Source: a virus. Taken from it: a DNA stretch of 58,353 nt. A program made the translations under genes and the position numbers. The stretch covers positions 1-58,353 of the IMG/VR virus record IMGVR_UViG_3300047300_000852; one strand, 5' to 3'. Under the pieces are notes generated by a model that was not told the origin of the DNA, searched no databases, and was given only the letters and a program-made list of their open reading frames with translations. This document shows positions 1 to 8,799 of the stretch, in pieces. Every line of letters starts with the position of its first letter. The first letter of the stretch is position 1.

Positions 1-60
1 AACCTCAGATTAGGTGAGTGGCACGCAGGCATGTTGACCTACGCAGGCTTGATCTTAACA

Positions 61-430
61 CTAGCGGAGCGTGTCCAAGGACCAAGTTGTCATAGTGGGA
101 CAGAGCTTGGATTTTTTGTGAGTTACCGCTAGGACCGATCAATATAGGGAGTTGAACCCCGTTCCTTGTCGCTGGATCGTCACTCCAACTTGCACCGCCT
201 AACGGCGGGCTACCTGCCTGCGGAATGGTCCGCAGTTGCTTGCTCCGAAAGACTCAACACCACGCGCACCCGCTGACAGCACTACCAAGATTTTCATCCG
301 AGATTTGTCCCGTTCTAGCTTGTGGCTTGATTTTCAATCGAAGCATCGCTAAAATCTCGGCAACTGATTAACGGGGGAGTCCGCGAATCAAATAGCCTCG
401 CAGGGGTTAAACCTTGCGGGGTTTTTTTGT
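61..430 (+). ncRNA. putative structured noncoding RNA
   Basis: No convincing gene is present in bases 1-562. The plus strand of this stretch holds many paired segments: CTAGCGG (61-67) with CCGCTAG (126-132), CCGCC/GGCGG with a TAAC loop near 195-210, CTGCGGA/TCCGCAG with an ATGG loop near 218-236, and CCGAGATTT/AAATCTCGG closing a domain near 298-360 that contains an inner hairpin. The stretch ends in an intrinsic terminator on the same strand, which supports a plus-strand transcript opposite to nearly all genes. A poor TTGACC-type -35 box lies at 34-39. I cannot place it in a known class; tmRNA, RNase P RNA and 6S RNA hallmarks were not seen. Bases 431-562 add a 10-bp hairpin (about 492-528). 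Confidence 0.4.
396..428 (+). terminator. intrinsic terminator
   Basis: A 10-bp stem (CCTCGCAGGG with CCTTGCGGGG, including two G-T pairs) around a GTTAAA loop is followed at once by seven T. It works only for plus-strand transcription and would end the putative noncoding RNA upstream of it. Confidence 0.75.
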
Positions 431-562
431 TTCATGGCCCGTAAACCAATCACCTGAGGTCCGAGGAGTTCCAATCCTCGAAGTACGGTATCATAACGCC
501 ACCGGCCCGGAAGTTTCCACCCCCGAGCCGGTAATTTCTTAAAATCGCTTTGCAGCCCCAAT

Positions 563-1552
563 TCAGGCCATTAGCCGCGAGTATTCTGCATCAATGGGCT
601 CCAAGCCTTGCACGCCCACCAATGCGTAGGAATCGCGTTCCTTGAGCCATAATCGAAGCGAGCTTTCTGGGATGCGAACCACCGAACCAGAAAACATCTT
701 GTCGATTCGGTGGTCAGGCCGACAGAATCCACCGCGATAGTAGTACCACCACGAATTAACCATGTCGAACCACCAGTTCGAACCGTCGAAAAACTGCCCT
801 ATGATTGCCGTCGAATGCCCGCCTCCATTGCTGATCGACTTTGCCACGCCGCGTGAATCTAGGTCTTTTGACGGGTGGACCATGCCGCAGATATTTATCG
901 GGGTCAGGTTCGTCAGTGCTGCTTTCACTTCCTCTACCGTTTGAATCAACGGAGTACTCTGGATCGGTCGCAACCTTGCAACGTCCTCCATCTTCCCCGG
1001 CACTCCGTCGCGCGATGCAGTCCAGGCCATCGCATTCTTTTCGTCAGCTTTCATCGTCTTGAGCCACGTGTCCCCGTCTTTCGGATTGTCATCGTGTCCA
1101 AGTTCCCGGTACGTCACGCAGCCGTACTGGGTCATCCATTGAGCCGCCCAGCTTCCGACCGATCCTTCCCACGTTCCGGGCCGCTTGCCAATCTCAACGC
1201 GTGATCCAGCATAGATCGGAGCAACAGCCACCCGACCGGGAAACCGTAGGCCAGACAGCAACGAACTGATCCCGAGTACCACGGTCGCAATAAACGCGTG
1301 CGACTGACCTACGCAGGTGCCCCACTCTTGGTACTGCGGATAAAACTTGTAGTTCGCCCCATAGAGTGACTGCATCCCCATCACAGCGTACCGCCCAAGA
1401 AATACGTTCTTCGAGGGTTCGCGGTCCATCACGTTAGGCGCAGCCACAGCGTAAACCGGTGCACTGGATCCCGCCGCTAACTGCTTCGCATGTGCTCGAT
1501 CGTGAAACGCCCCGTTCAAATCTTCCTTAAGGTATTTATCCCAAATCGGCAT
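563..1552 (-). CDS. papain-like (C1-type) cysteine peptidase
   Basis: The 329-residue protein carries the ordered catalytic signature of papain-like peptidases: a Gln-containing motif with Cys (QEWGTCVGQS, about residues 75-84), a His motif (GGGHSTAIIG, about 243-252) and an Asn motif (VNSWW, about 264-268). No signal peptide is visible. The ATG chosen overlaps the stop of the upstream gene (GTGATG) and has an AGGTAGGTG ribosome site. As the last gene of the late transcript, beside small membrane proteins, it could be a virion-associated or lysis protease; the substrate cannot be told from sequence. Confidence 0.75.
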   Translation of the reverse strand: MPIWDKYLKEDLNGAFHDRAHAKQLAAGSSAPVYAVAAPNVMDREPSKNVFLGRYAVMGMQSLYGANYKFYPQYQEWGTCVGQSHAFIATVVLGISSLLSGLRFPGRVAVAPIYAGSRVEIGKRPGTWEGSVGSWAAQWMTQYGCVTYRELGHDDNPKDGDTWLKTMKADEKNAMAWTASRDGVPGKMEDVARLRPIQSTPLIQTVEEVKAALTNLTPINICGMVHPSKDLDSRGVAKSISNGGGHSTAIIGQFFDGSNWWFDMVNSWWYYYRGGFCRPDHRIDKMFSGSVVRIPESSLRLWLKERDSYALVGVQGLEPIDAEYSRLMA

Positions 1553-2145
1553 CACGCACCTACCTTTTCCAAAGAGTCAGCTATAGCATTGAGAAACGCT
1601 TGGTGAGACTTCACCGATCCATCAATCTTCCCGGCATCGCGTAGGCGTCGAATCTCACGCATCAGTTCGATGTTGAATAGCCCCCAGTTCGCCCAGCCAA
1701 GACGCCCTATACGCTGTTCAACCTCACCCCGCAGAACGTCGTCAATCTTCGCTACGTCGGTGATCTCAGCCTTGGCTGTTTCCCTCAGTGCCTCAACGTA
1801 TTTTGGCTTGTCTGCACCTACATCATCCGAGGCAACCAGGGTCAGCCAAGTGGAAACGTTTCCAGTTTGGTCGTCCACCAGCACCGCATCAGGCTTGGTG
1901 TTTTCGCGGTCTTTGAGCAACGGCGCCAAGTAGGGCAAGATCGTAAACAGCGCGAGAATTCCAATACCCACAGCGTACCAATCCACCGCCCAGCCGTTCA
2001 TTTCCGCAACGTTGCTTTTTTTGCGTCGTCGCTTCTTCGGTGGAGTCGGTTCGGGTTCAGGCTTCGGTCGAGGTCGCTTCGGTCGCTTCGGTTTTACTTC
2101 CGGCTTGGTATCCGGTGCCGGTGCCGGTTCAGTTTCATCAGCCAT
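1552..2145 (-). CDS. single-pass membrane protein with basic Pro-rich N-terminus
   Basis: The 197-residue protein begins with a Pro/Lys/Arg-rich tail (residues 5-43), then one membrane segment (about 55-77), then a charged helical domain. The topology resembles spanin-type or other phage membrane proteins, but no family is recognised. Two genome-wide repeat elements lie inside the gene and are read as protein: palindrome B encodes SNVA near residue 45, and palindrome A encodes GNVS at 95-98. The gene stops at the start of the peptidase gene. Confidence 0.7.
   Translation of the reverse strand: MADETEPAPAPDTKPEVKPKRPKRPRPKPEPEPTPPKKRRRKKSNVAEMNGWAVDWYAVGIGILALFTILPYLAPLLKDRENTKPDAVLVDDQTGNVSTWLTLVASDDVGADKPKYVEALRETAKAEITDVAKIDDVLRGEVEQRIGRLGWANWGLFNIELMREIRRLRDAGKIDGSVKSHQAFLNAIADSLEKVGA
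1851..1864. repeat. palindrome A, exact copy
   Basis: TGGAAACGTTTCCA, read as GNVS inside the single-pass membrane protein gene. Confidence 0.85.
2006..2023. repeat. palindrome B, variant core GCAACGTTGC
   Basis: GCAACGTTGC followed by a T-run on the plus strand, inside the coding region and read as KKSNVA. Confidence 0.65.
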
Positions 2146-2160
2146 AGTTCACCAATTTTC

Positions 2161-2176
2161 GTAACGTTACTTTTTT
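2161..2176. repeat. palindrome B, exact core
   Basis: GTAACGTTAC with a T-run fills most of the 31-nt gap between two genes. On the coding strand it follows the TAG stop of the 80-residue membrane protein directly. Confidence 0.75.
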
Positions 2177-2419
2177 CTACTCATCGCCGTAGGTCTGATC
2201 GACGAGCTTACCCTTGAGCCAAGCGATTAACTGCTTAATTGCCCAACTCAGCAAGATGGAAAACAAAATGCTCGCAGGGTCAAAACGCATGACCATACGA
2301 GCATTCAATTCTTTAATCGCTTCGTCCTCAGTCAAACCCATCTCAACGATGGATCGAACTTCTTGCATCACTCGCCGCCGTTGCCTTAGCGGAAAACCTA
2401 GCCGCTGACGCCTTGCCAT
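2177..2419 (-). CDS. small membrane protein, possible holin-cluster member
   Basis: The 80-residue protein has a strongly basic N-terminus (MARRQRLG... with RQRRR), a charged helix, and one hydrophobic segment (about residues 50-68). A GAGGTAGAG ribosome site precedes the ATG. It overlaps the preceding membrane gene by 77 nt in another frame. Three consecutive small membrane proteins near the end of the late region suggest lysis or holin functions, an inference from position and topology only. Confidence 0.6.
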   Translation of the reverse strand: MARRQRLGFPLRQRRRVMQEVRSIVEMGLTEDEAIKELNARMVMRFDPASILFSILLSWAIKQLIAWLKGKLVDQTYGDE

Positions 2420-2663
2420 ACTCTACCTCAGTTAGCCATAAGGCCACCACTAACACGAGCGCGAGCACCCCGCCAACGACAGGATAAAACAGGCCCGCAC
2501 ACGCTACCGCACCGGATATCCATCCTAGCACACTTTTAACCGATTGCTTCAAGTGCGAACACTGCTTGCCGCACTCGCACAACTTCGTCACCGCAACGTA
2601 GCAAAGTAAGATCACGGCCAACCGGCCAACCAACTGAACGATGAGCCAAGTGGATTCAGCCAT
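2343..2663 (-). CDS. small membrane protein (two or three TM segments)
   Basis: Starting at the ATG preceded by AGGAAA, the protein has about 106 residues: an N-terminal hydrophobic segment, a Cys-containing loop (CECGKQC), two closely spaced hydrophobic segments, then a basic tail. The start overlaps the upstream stop (ATGGCTGA). It is a candidate holin or antiholin by size and location; no family signature is recognised. Confidence 0.6.
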   Translation of the reverse strand: MAESTWLIVQLVGRLAVILLCYVAVTKLCECGKQCSHLKQSVKSVLGWISGAVACAGLFYPVVGGVLALVLVVALWLTEVEYGKASAARFSAKATAASDARSSIHR

Positions 2664-2979
2664 TTTCCTGTGCAAACCTTGCCGCACGCCGATTGATAAA
2701 CTTAATCAGCCGCCAGCCAACTAAGCCGGTCACGAAGGCCGATATCATTTCCGCATCCGCGCGATTGATGCGGTCTAATACTTTATCCGACAGCAGGAAA
2801 GCTTCGGCAAGTGAAATTGCCAACGGTGCACAAAACACCGCAGCCACCCAACCACAGAACAACCGCTTCGTCACGGAAGCAGTTGGGTCAGGTTCAGACG
2901 TTAAGACAGAGACCAACGATCCAGCGGCCCCAGCCTGTAAACGTGTGACAATTTCAGCCGACAAAAAAAGCAGGTCCAT
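2656..2979 (-). CDS. small membrane protein, holin-like
   Basis: This 107-residue protein has hydrophobic segments at about residues 41-60 and 80-97 and a basic C-terminus (RRAAR). An AGGAG site precedes the ATG. It is followed by two more overlapping small membrane genes. The pattern is compatible with a holin, but the assignment is positional. Confidence 0.6.
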   Translation of the reverse strand: MDLLFLSAEIVTRLQAGAAGSLVSVLTSEPDPTASVTKRLFCGWVAAVFCAPLAISLAEAFLLSDKVLDRINRADAEMISAFVTGLVGWRLIKFINRRAARFAQENG

Positions 2980-3018
2980 TCTTGCGCTCCTGCGAGAATG
3001 ATACTCAACCTTCGCCCA

Positions 3019-3987
3019 CTATATTCCCCACTTAGTGAGCACCTGCCTCGCATGGGACAGCTTGTCTTTCGAGGTCGCAAGGTGAGCTATCTTTGCCTCA
3101 CCGAGCTTTTGCCAGAATCCTGGGAAGTAGAATTGCCAGTTGTATCGAGAATCCAATAGTTCGTAGTCCATCTTCAAAACGGCTTGCTCTGCGTAGACCT
3201 GCTCTGCGGTTTGCGTGATCGGAAGCGTTCTCGGCGGATCATCCCATACCGCAGCCGCATCGCTTCGAGTGTACACCACGCCCGTATTAAAACAGGTCGG
3301 CGGGTCAATCATTTCGATACTCAAGGCTTTGCCGATTCTGTTGCGCTCCTGCGATATCCATTCGGTCCGATACAGGTAGCTAAAATCATCATGGATCGCA
3401 ACTGACTTAGACCTACCGAATAGGCTTTCGCAATCCGGATGAACCAAGCAATCAGCATCCAAGAAAAGCACCTCATCATATTGCCCGATGAAATGCCGCG
3501 TTCGAAACTTTTCGAATCCCCACCACGGTTCGGTAATGTTGTTCAAAACGATGAAGTCAGCTTCGCACTTGTCCGCGTACGATTGCAATAGAGGCCCGGT
3601 AATCGACAGCAAGTCAGCAAAGGTCTTACCAGTCGCAATCGTAACGACGCAACGTGTACGGCTTGTTTGCGGCCTCAGATGACGCCACAGTGTCAAGGCT
3701 TCTTCAATGGAAACGTTTCCACTTCCAATCTTGTCATTCACCCGGTTATGCAACTCAACACCTGATGCAAAAAACGCTTCTGGACTCGAGTAGTCCCAGT
3801 CGAAGGTTTTAAGGATTTCATCGTACCCAGCACGGCATTGGCACCCAGCCGACGGAATGTACTTTTCCCATGATGCAATGAACTCAGGCGTATTAATTTC
3901 GCTCAGGTGAAGTCTTGACCACACAGGCAACGGAATAAGTCCACGACCTTGAGTCTCTACCTTGCGTCCATTCACTTTAATAATCAA
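3019..3987 (-). CDS. GT-A fold glycosyltransferase (GT8-like)
   Basis: The C-terminal two thirds of this 322-residue protein look like a nucleotide-sugar glycosyltransferase: a Rossmann-like start (CVVTIATG), FIVLNN, and a DxD metal site in EVLFLDADCLVHPD (about residues 173-186), followed by PPTCFNTGVVYT, typical of GT8/glycogenin-type enzymes. It may modify a virion or host glycan. It starts with TTG overlapping the upstream stop (TTGA). Palindrome A is read as GNVS near residue 90 in a variable segment. Confidence 0.75.
   Translation of the reverse strand: MIIKVNGRKVETQGRGLIPLPVWSRLHLSEINTPEFIASWEKYIPSAGCQCRAGYDEILKTFDWDYSSPEAFFASGVELHNRVNDKIGSGNVSIEEALTLWRHLRPQTSRTRCVVTIATGKTFADLLSITGPLLQSYADKCEADFIVLNNITEPWWGFEKFRTRHFIGQYDEVLFLDADCLVHPDCESLFGRSKSVAIHDDFSYLYRTEWISQERNRIGKALSIEMIDPPTCFNTGVVYTRSDAAAVWDDPPRTLPITQTAEQVYAEQAVLKMDYELLDSRYNWQFYFPGFWQKLGEAKIAHLATSKDKLSHARQVLTKWGI
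3708..3721. repeat. palindrome A, exact copy
   Basis: TGGAAACGTTTCCA within the glycosyltransferase gene, read as GNVS. Confidence 0.85.
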
Positions 3988-5084
3988 GTTGGATAGTACT
4001 CCCAGACTTCACCAAGATCGATCGGAAACGTAGCCTTCGTAGAAACGCACGTTGCCGTAGTGTATGGGCTTCCAAGTCCAATGCAATCGAACGGGTCATT
4101 ATCATCAGGGCATAGCAACTCGACTTCGATATCATCAACATCAGGGTCAGCGGTACACTTGAAGTACGAATCCATCCACACCGGACCAGCGGCACCATCT
4201 ACAACCTTATTGCTGACTGGCACATCCCAATACGTACAGCACTCAGGCATATTTTTAGGTGCTGACAATCGAAAGAAAATATCCTCGCTGCCCGGTGTCG
4301 TTTTTAGCGTGTACTCGACTAGGCTTCTAGCAACTTGGTATTCTTGGACCGCCGAATAGCTTGTGGCCCACGGTGACGGACTTGCACCAGAATTGAACGT
4401 GTACACTTCATCCACGGTCGGAAGCGTAATCGAACTACAAGGGACTCCATCAGGGAACGTGAATGTCGGCGCACCGGTATACGTCGCAGTCTCAACCACG
4501 AACACGAACTTCATCCTGGCGGTGATCAAGTAAGCGCACGTATCGATCTGCCCGTATGGTGGATCATAGGTGCACGCCTCGTTGTCCTTGCGGCATCGCA
4601 TGACGTTGAGCACCATTTCACAGGGCACCGCACGAATACGCGCGAACTCTCGTATCTTCTTGCAAATCGGCAAGCCGCTGAACGTGCCTGAACAAACGCT
4701 ATCACGAATGATCTTCCAGGGGCTTACAACGGCAGCATCAGACATTGGACCACTCAAGCAGTTGTAGCCCTCGTACGGGTAGCCTTCGTAGTGATAGCCG
4801 TAGTCATAGCCGTAATCAAACCCGCGCTCGGATCGGTATTCCAGCAAGCAAATCCGGTCCGTATGAGCAGCGTCAACATCGGGCGGATTCTGAAACGGAA
4901 CTAGGTACGGGACACGCTCAAGATAAAACTTCAAACCAGCAAAAAAACCGGTCGGAAACTCCCAAGTTATACGAGCCTTCGGTGATCGGTCTGGATCGAT
5001 GATATCCTCAAAGTATCCAGGCATCTCGCGAAGTTCTTTTGAGCCACAGCAACAGCACCGAGCGCAGTTATCCTTGCATGTCAC
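3984..5084 (-). CDS. Cys-rich virion-region protein of unknown function
   Basis: About 366 residues. The N-terminus has a dense Cys cluster (CKDNCARCCCC), and there is a Tyr/Gly-rich stretch (DYGYDYGYHYEGYPYEGY split over residues 93-110) and many scattered Cys pairs, suggesting metal binding or disulfides in an extracellular virion part. I chose the GTG that overlaps the previous stop (GTGA) and lies 8 nt from GGAGA; an upstream TTG is the alternative. It sits between tail-tip genes and the glycosyltransferase. Confidence 0.7.
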   Translation of the reverse strand: MTCKDNCARCCCCGSKELREMPGYFEDIIDPDRSPKARITWEFPTGFFAGLKFYLERVPYLVPFQNPPDVDAAHTDRICLLEYRSERGFDYGYDYGYHYEGYPYEGYNCLSGPMSDAAVVSPWKIIRDSVCSGTFSGLPICKKIREFARIRAVPCEMVLNVMRCRKDNEACTYDPPYGQIDTCAYLITARMKFVFVVETATYTGAPTFTFPDGVPCSSITLPTVDEVYTFNSGASPSPWATSYSAVQEYQVARSLVEYTLKTTPGSEDIFFRLSAPKNMPECCTYWDVPVSNKVVDGAAGPVWMDSYFKCTADPDVDDIEVELLCPDDNDPFDCIGLGSPYTTATCVSTKATFPIDLGEVWEYYPT

Positions 5085-5740
5085 TGGCAAATCTCCTCAG
5101 CAAGCCACTTGTTGCCAATCCTAGTAAGCTCGACCCATGTATCAGTCTGGATCGGATCGATCGACATATTACCAGCCTGAACAGTACCCATCCCCTCCGA
5201 ATCGCTCCAGTCAACCAGTTGATCGTTCGTATTTACGTTGTATACCTCAACTTCACGGAACGATAGCTGCAACCCAACACGCCCTGGAATCGGTGCGAGT
5301 GTTTTACCGATTCGAACATCCGCTTTGCCGTGATACGGTTCGACGATGTAGATTCCATGATTCGCTTCAACGTGTGGGTTCGTAGGGTCTTTACATAGGA
5401 TGCGAAAACACGAACCTAACTCACCGAGCCTCAGATTTCCAAGCGGTCCAACAATCGTTCCCGACGGCAAGTCAGTAGAAGGTTGATATACGCGAGCCTG
5501 ACACGGCATGTCCCTCGTTCCGGTCCCGTACTCTTGATCGGCCACAGGCAAGATTGAATTGAACAACCACGCGCCAGGTTCTTGAATATCAACATCGATC
5601 TGACTTCCGATATCGATTGAGTAAATCATTTCATTGAGTTGGACCGTAGCACCAGTGATCTTCACTGGAGCAAACGGAGGTATTTCCACGCCCGTATCGT
5701 TAAAAAACGAAACGTATTTTATTTTGTCAATAAACACCAT
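5081..5740 (-). CDS. tail-region structural protein, unknown
   Basis: A 219-residue protein rich in beta-type sequence with no membrane segment or catalytic motif. It contains PFAPVKITGA near the start, as in small phage beta-barrel virion proteins. It lies directly after the 608-residue tail-tip candidate, one base after that gene's stop, and overlaps the next gene by 4 nt, so it is part of the tail operon. The function is not recognised. Confidence 0.65.
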   Translation of the reverse strand: MVFIDKIKYVSFFNDTGVEIPPFAPVKITGATVQLNEMIYSIDIGSQIDVDIQEPGAWLFNSILPVADQEYGTGTRDMPCQARVYQPSTDLPSGTIVGPLGNLRLGELGSCFRILCKDPTNPHVEANHGIYIVEPYHGKADVRIGKTLAPIPGRVGLQLSFREVEVYNVNTNDQLVDWSDSEGMGTVQAGNMSIDPIQTDTWVELTRIGNKWLAEEICQ

Positions 5741-5741
5741 A

Positions 5742-7568
5742 TCACGGCCCCCCGCTTACCTTACGTTGCTTGCTTGCTCGGATCGCAGCCGCGTTGCTTA
5801 TCAACTTCGTTCGATGAGCCATACCGGCCATAATCGCCTTACCAGTCTGCAAAACGTATGCGGGTGAGAACAATGGATTTTCCTTTTGCCACTGTACTGA
5901 AGTCGTGCACCGTCCATCCTCATCACGCCGGAATGTAACTGACGAAATGCGTCCATCCGTGTTGATATCGAAGCAGAAGCCCATCATCGGAATAGTTGCT
6001 GATTCAATCATTCGCTTGCCTGACAAATAACGCGCCGTGTATGCAGTCGTGTACTCAGCGTACTTTTGAAAATCAGGCTTGAACGCTTGATCTCTCCAAA
6101 CGCTGATATCCATATCCGTCACGCGTACCTTCTCACTTACCCCAGGCGCAGCGTATGGGCTATTGATCGCAACGGGCATCACGTACCGCAAGTACTCGCG
6201 ATTCGATTTCTTCCGAAGGTAGTTGAACGCTCGCATCACAAGCTTACCAGGGTAGTACGTGTTTTTCTGTACAGCGCCTGCTTGATTGCGATTGATAAAC
6301 ACCAAGGCATCACGCGTCTTGATGATTTCATTTCTTGGGTCAAAATCAACCTCTCCATCGTACGCAAAATTCACATTCAATGGATTCAGGCCGCGTGCCT
6401 GTTGATCAGTGAACGCGTGAAACTCCGTCCCGTCCATCTGATGCGTTATCGGTTGAACGTTGTAATTGTTAACCCTGCCAATCGTCAAATTTGCGAAGTA
6501 TCCATAGATGTTTGCACCGTAGGTAGAGTGAAACTCGACTTGCTCATCCAGTGGATCGATGAAGTCATCAGCAACGAATGGTACTCCTCCAATATCACGG
6601 AATGCAAGTTTCACCGGGTCTTTCAGTGGGTACTTAACCCTCCACGTTTTGAAGATAGTACGCCTTGCTAATTCCCGATGCTGCTTGTTAGGGATCCTGT
6701 TAAACATCGGAGGGTCAGCAAGAGTCCAGTCAATCGCTCCGTTTGCATCAAGTGGTCCGTAGCTTAGCTGTCGCAACGGTATAAGCTCTGAGCTTGGGCC
6801 ATTTGCGTACCACTGATACCCTACAGCCTCTAGCACGAAGTCATTGCAGAAATGTACCGGAAACTCGAAAAGCAACTGCGAAGGCACTACAGGCGGTGTT
6901 TTCGAAACCGTGTAATCCATCACCCTCGCATCGGTCGGACGTTCTCGCCCGTATCCAGGCCCCCACAAACGCACCTTGTCATCCCATCCGATGTGCAATT
7001 GCATCTGAGACGCAGCTAACGACTCCTCGATGCACTGCGCCGAGTCTCGACCGTCAAAATGAAACTCCATCGACTCCACTGGATAAACGTTGATCAAGTC
7101 TCCGTTCTGGTCGTACTGTGGAGTTACGAACGCATCCATCGGCATGGCACCAGCTAGACCATCACCCGCCGATGCAAGCAAGTCACGAATGACTTCGTAA
7201 TAACTGGTATTAAGCTTCAAGCGGTAAATATTGTTACTGTACTTTGCATGGCCGGGATTGCCCCAGGCGTACTTATACTTCCACAACCACCGCCGATCTT
7301 CAAACTGAACCGTTCGAAATCTTCCACCAGTTCCGCCCGTTATGTCCTCACGAACAACCCTACAGTTCGGCAACCGAATGAAGTTGTCACCGTACCAAAC
7401 CTCAATATCCCCGTACTGCGGAAACGTTGCGCCTAGAACGAAGTCAGCACGAATGATATCTGGCTGCGTCGATCCCGATCGCGTAACCTCGAATGCTCCA
7501 TCAGCCCATACACCGGCATAACGCAGCTTGCCCTGAGGGTACTTGCCGATCGGGTAGTAATTAACCAT
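5742..7568 (-). CDS. putative tail-tip / baseplate protein
   Basis: A 608-residue protein placed after the tape measure and distal tail-like genes, where siphophages encode tail-tip or hub proteins. The segment FEDRRWLWKYKYAWG (about residues 88-102) and the long aromatic-rich beta sequence fit a tip or adsorption protein; the family is not named with certainty. The ATG overlaps the upstream gene by 8 nt and has GGAG 10 nt upstream. Confidence 0.6.
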   Translation of the reverse strand: MVNYYPIGKYPQGKLRYAGVWADGAFEVTRSGSTQPDIIRADFVLGATFPQYGDIEVWYGDNFIRLPNCRVVREDITGGTGGRFRTVQFEDRRWLWKYKYAWGNPGHAKYSNNIYRLKLNTSYYEVIRDLLASAGDGLAGAMPMDAFVTPQYDQNGDLINVYPVESMEFHFDGRDSAQCIEESLAASQMQLHIGWDDKVRLWGPGYGRERPTDARVMDYTVSKTPPVVPSQLLFEFPVHFCNDFVLEAVGYQWYANGPSSELIPLRQLSYGPLDANGAIDWTLADPPMFNRIPNKQHRELARRTIFKTWRVKYPLKDPVKLAFRDIGGVPFVADDFIDPLDEQVEFHSTYGANIYGYFANLTIGRVNNYNVQPITHQMDGTEFHAFTDQQARGLNPLNVNFAYDGEVDFDPRNEIIKTRDALVFINRNQAGAVQKNTYYPGKLVMRAFNYLRKKSNREYLRYVMPVAINSPYAAPGVSEKVRVTDMDISVWRDQAFKPDFQKYAEYTTAYTARYLSGKRMIESATIPMMGFCFDINTDGRISSVTFRRDEDGRCTTSVQWQKENPLFSPAYVLQTGKAIMAGMAHRTKLISNAAAIRASKQRKVSGGP

Positions 7569-8799
7569 TGATCGTCACTCCAACGCCTAGATCAAGCTCA
7601 ACATCCGCAAGCCGACAAGCCTGCAACACAACGCCCGCTGTGAATGTTACCTTGTCCAATGGATCAAGCAACGTTCCGCCTGCGTAGAGGTCACAAGCTG
7701 CTACCGTTTTCGTGGTGCCAACTCGCCCGAAGTTGATCGAACCGCCTTGCTCAACGTGTAGCTTCGTCGTGATGCCTGCCGAGGAATCCCAGTCAACCCC
7801 CGACTGCGAAGATACTTTGACCGTAGCAATCTGCGATGCCTTCGCCACCGTGACGCGTGAAGCATTGCGAGCAATCAACGTTGTGGCGTTGCCCTCAAGT
7901 AGCAGCACTCCACCGTAGATCGTAGCAGTTGTCACCGTGATATTCGATTCACTTTTCACCGATGGACCACCGGCAAAATTATCCCGCTGAATTACATCGA
8001 GGGTGGAAACGTTTCCACTTGATGCCGCCGTAATCACCAGCCCACCAGCATACGAACGCACCGTCGAACCAGCACCAGGATTGCGAAGTTCGTAGGGGTA
8101 TTGCACCCCTGAGTTCTGCCCGGAATTGATCAGGGAGTACGTTACGTTCGATCCAACCACATCGAGCCGAATGCGCCCTGAGAATGTACCCGGACCATAC
8201 CCAAGCGTTACCGTGATCGCTGAGCCACTTCCCAGGGTTAAATGATTCGTGCGGTACTCTGAGTACCCGAGGCTGTTCGTATCCGCTAACCCGATCTCCC
8301 CGGTGAACGATGCGTCAACCGTCAAGCTAGCGTAGTTGTTCGTATCGGTCAGCCCATACAGGATCGAAACGCTGGTATCCGCCACGATCAAGTCATCTGC
8401 CGCGCTCGGCAATGTCGCTGCGTCCCAGTTTGCCGCGACGTTCCAAAAGTTCGGACCACTAGCTGAGGTAGGCTGACTCACTGTAGCAGTTCCGGTCGTA
8501 GCCGTTGCCGTTACGGTGATCGGCACACCTGCTACCGCTGCGGTAAGTTGCAAGCCCGATAGCGTCGGATCCTCTCGCCTGGCTGCAACCATTTCCCGGT
8601 GCTCTGGTTCTGCTGATGAGTTCCACGCGTTGACCAGCGAATCGATCAGGTCACCGAGCGAAGTCGTAGCCGCTGTAATGCTGACCGTCTTACCATTGAT
8701 CGCTACCGAGTATGTATTCGTGGCAACGATCGAAGAAAAAACAACCTTCGTAATTTGTGCGACCGATGCCGCTTTGCCAACCCATCGCTTAGTTGCCAT
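7561..8799 (-). CDS. beta-helix-like surface/adhesin protein
   Basis: The 412-residue protein has a Thr/Ala-rich N-terminal domain and, after about residue 115, the pattern NVAANWDAATLPSAADDLIV followed by repeated beta strands (GEIG, TLGSGSAITVTLG, NVTYSLINSG). This resembles parallel beta-helix surface proteins. The context of tail-tip genes suggests a fibre or adhesin. Palindrome A is read as GNVS in a loop between strands. Confidence 0.6.
   Translation of the reverse strand: MATKRWVGKAASVAQITKVVFSSIVATNTYSVAINGKTVSITAATTSLGDLIDSLVNAWNSSAEPEHREMVAARREDPTLSGLQLTAAVAGVPITVTATATTGTATVSQPTSASGPNFWNVAANWDAATLPSAADDLIVADTSVSILYGLTDTNNYASLTVDASFTGEIGLADTNSLGYSEYRTNHLTLGSGSAITVTLGYGPGTFSGRIRLDVVGSNVTYSLINSGQNSGVQYPYELRNPGAGSTVRSYAGGLVITAASSGNVSTLDVIQRDNFAGGPSVKSESNITVTTATIYGGVLLLEGNATTLIARNASRVTVAKASQIATVKVSSQSGVDWDSSAGITTKLHVEQGGSINFGRVGTTKTVAACDLYAGGTLLDPLDKVTFTAGVVLQACRLADVELDLGVGVTING
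8004..8017. repeat. palindrome A, exact copy
   Basis: TGGAAACGTTTCCA inside the beta-helix-like gene, read as GNVS. Confidence 0.85.

Noticed and set aside
140-170. Minus-strand tRNA T-arm signature (GGGGTTCAACTCCC) in the left end
   Set aside because: No matching acceptor, D- or anticodon arm could be placed around it, and a tmRNA fold was not found; it is kept only as part of the structured region.
465-481. Plus-strand T-arm-like hairpin GAGGA/TCCTC
   Set aside because: The loop register is wrong for a tRNA and the flanks do not pair as an acceptor.
35-1319. 13-bp repeat TGACCTACGCAGG at 35 and about 1307
   Set aside because: Repeats of this length are expected by chance in 58 kb and the copies have no shared context.
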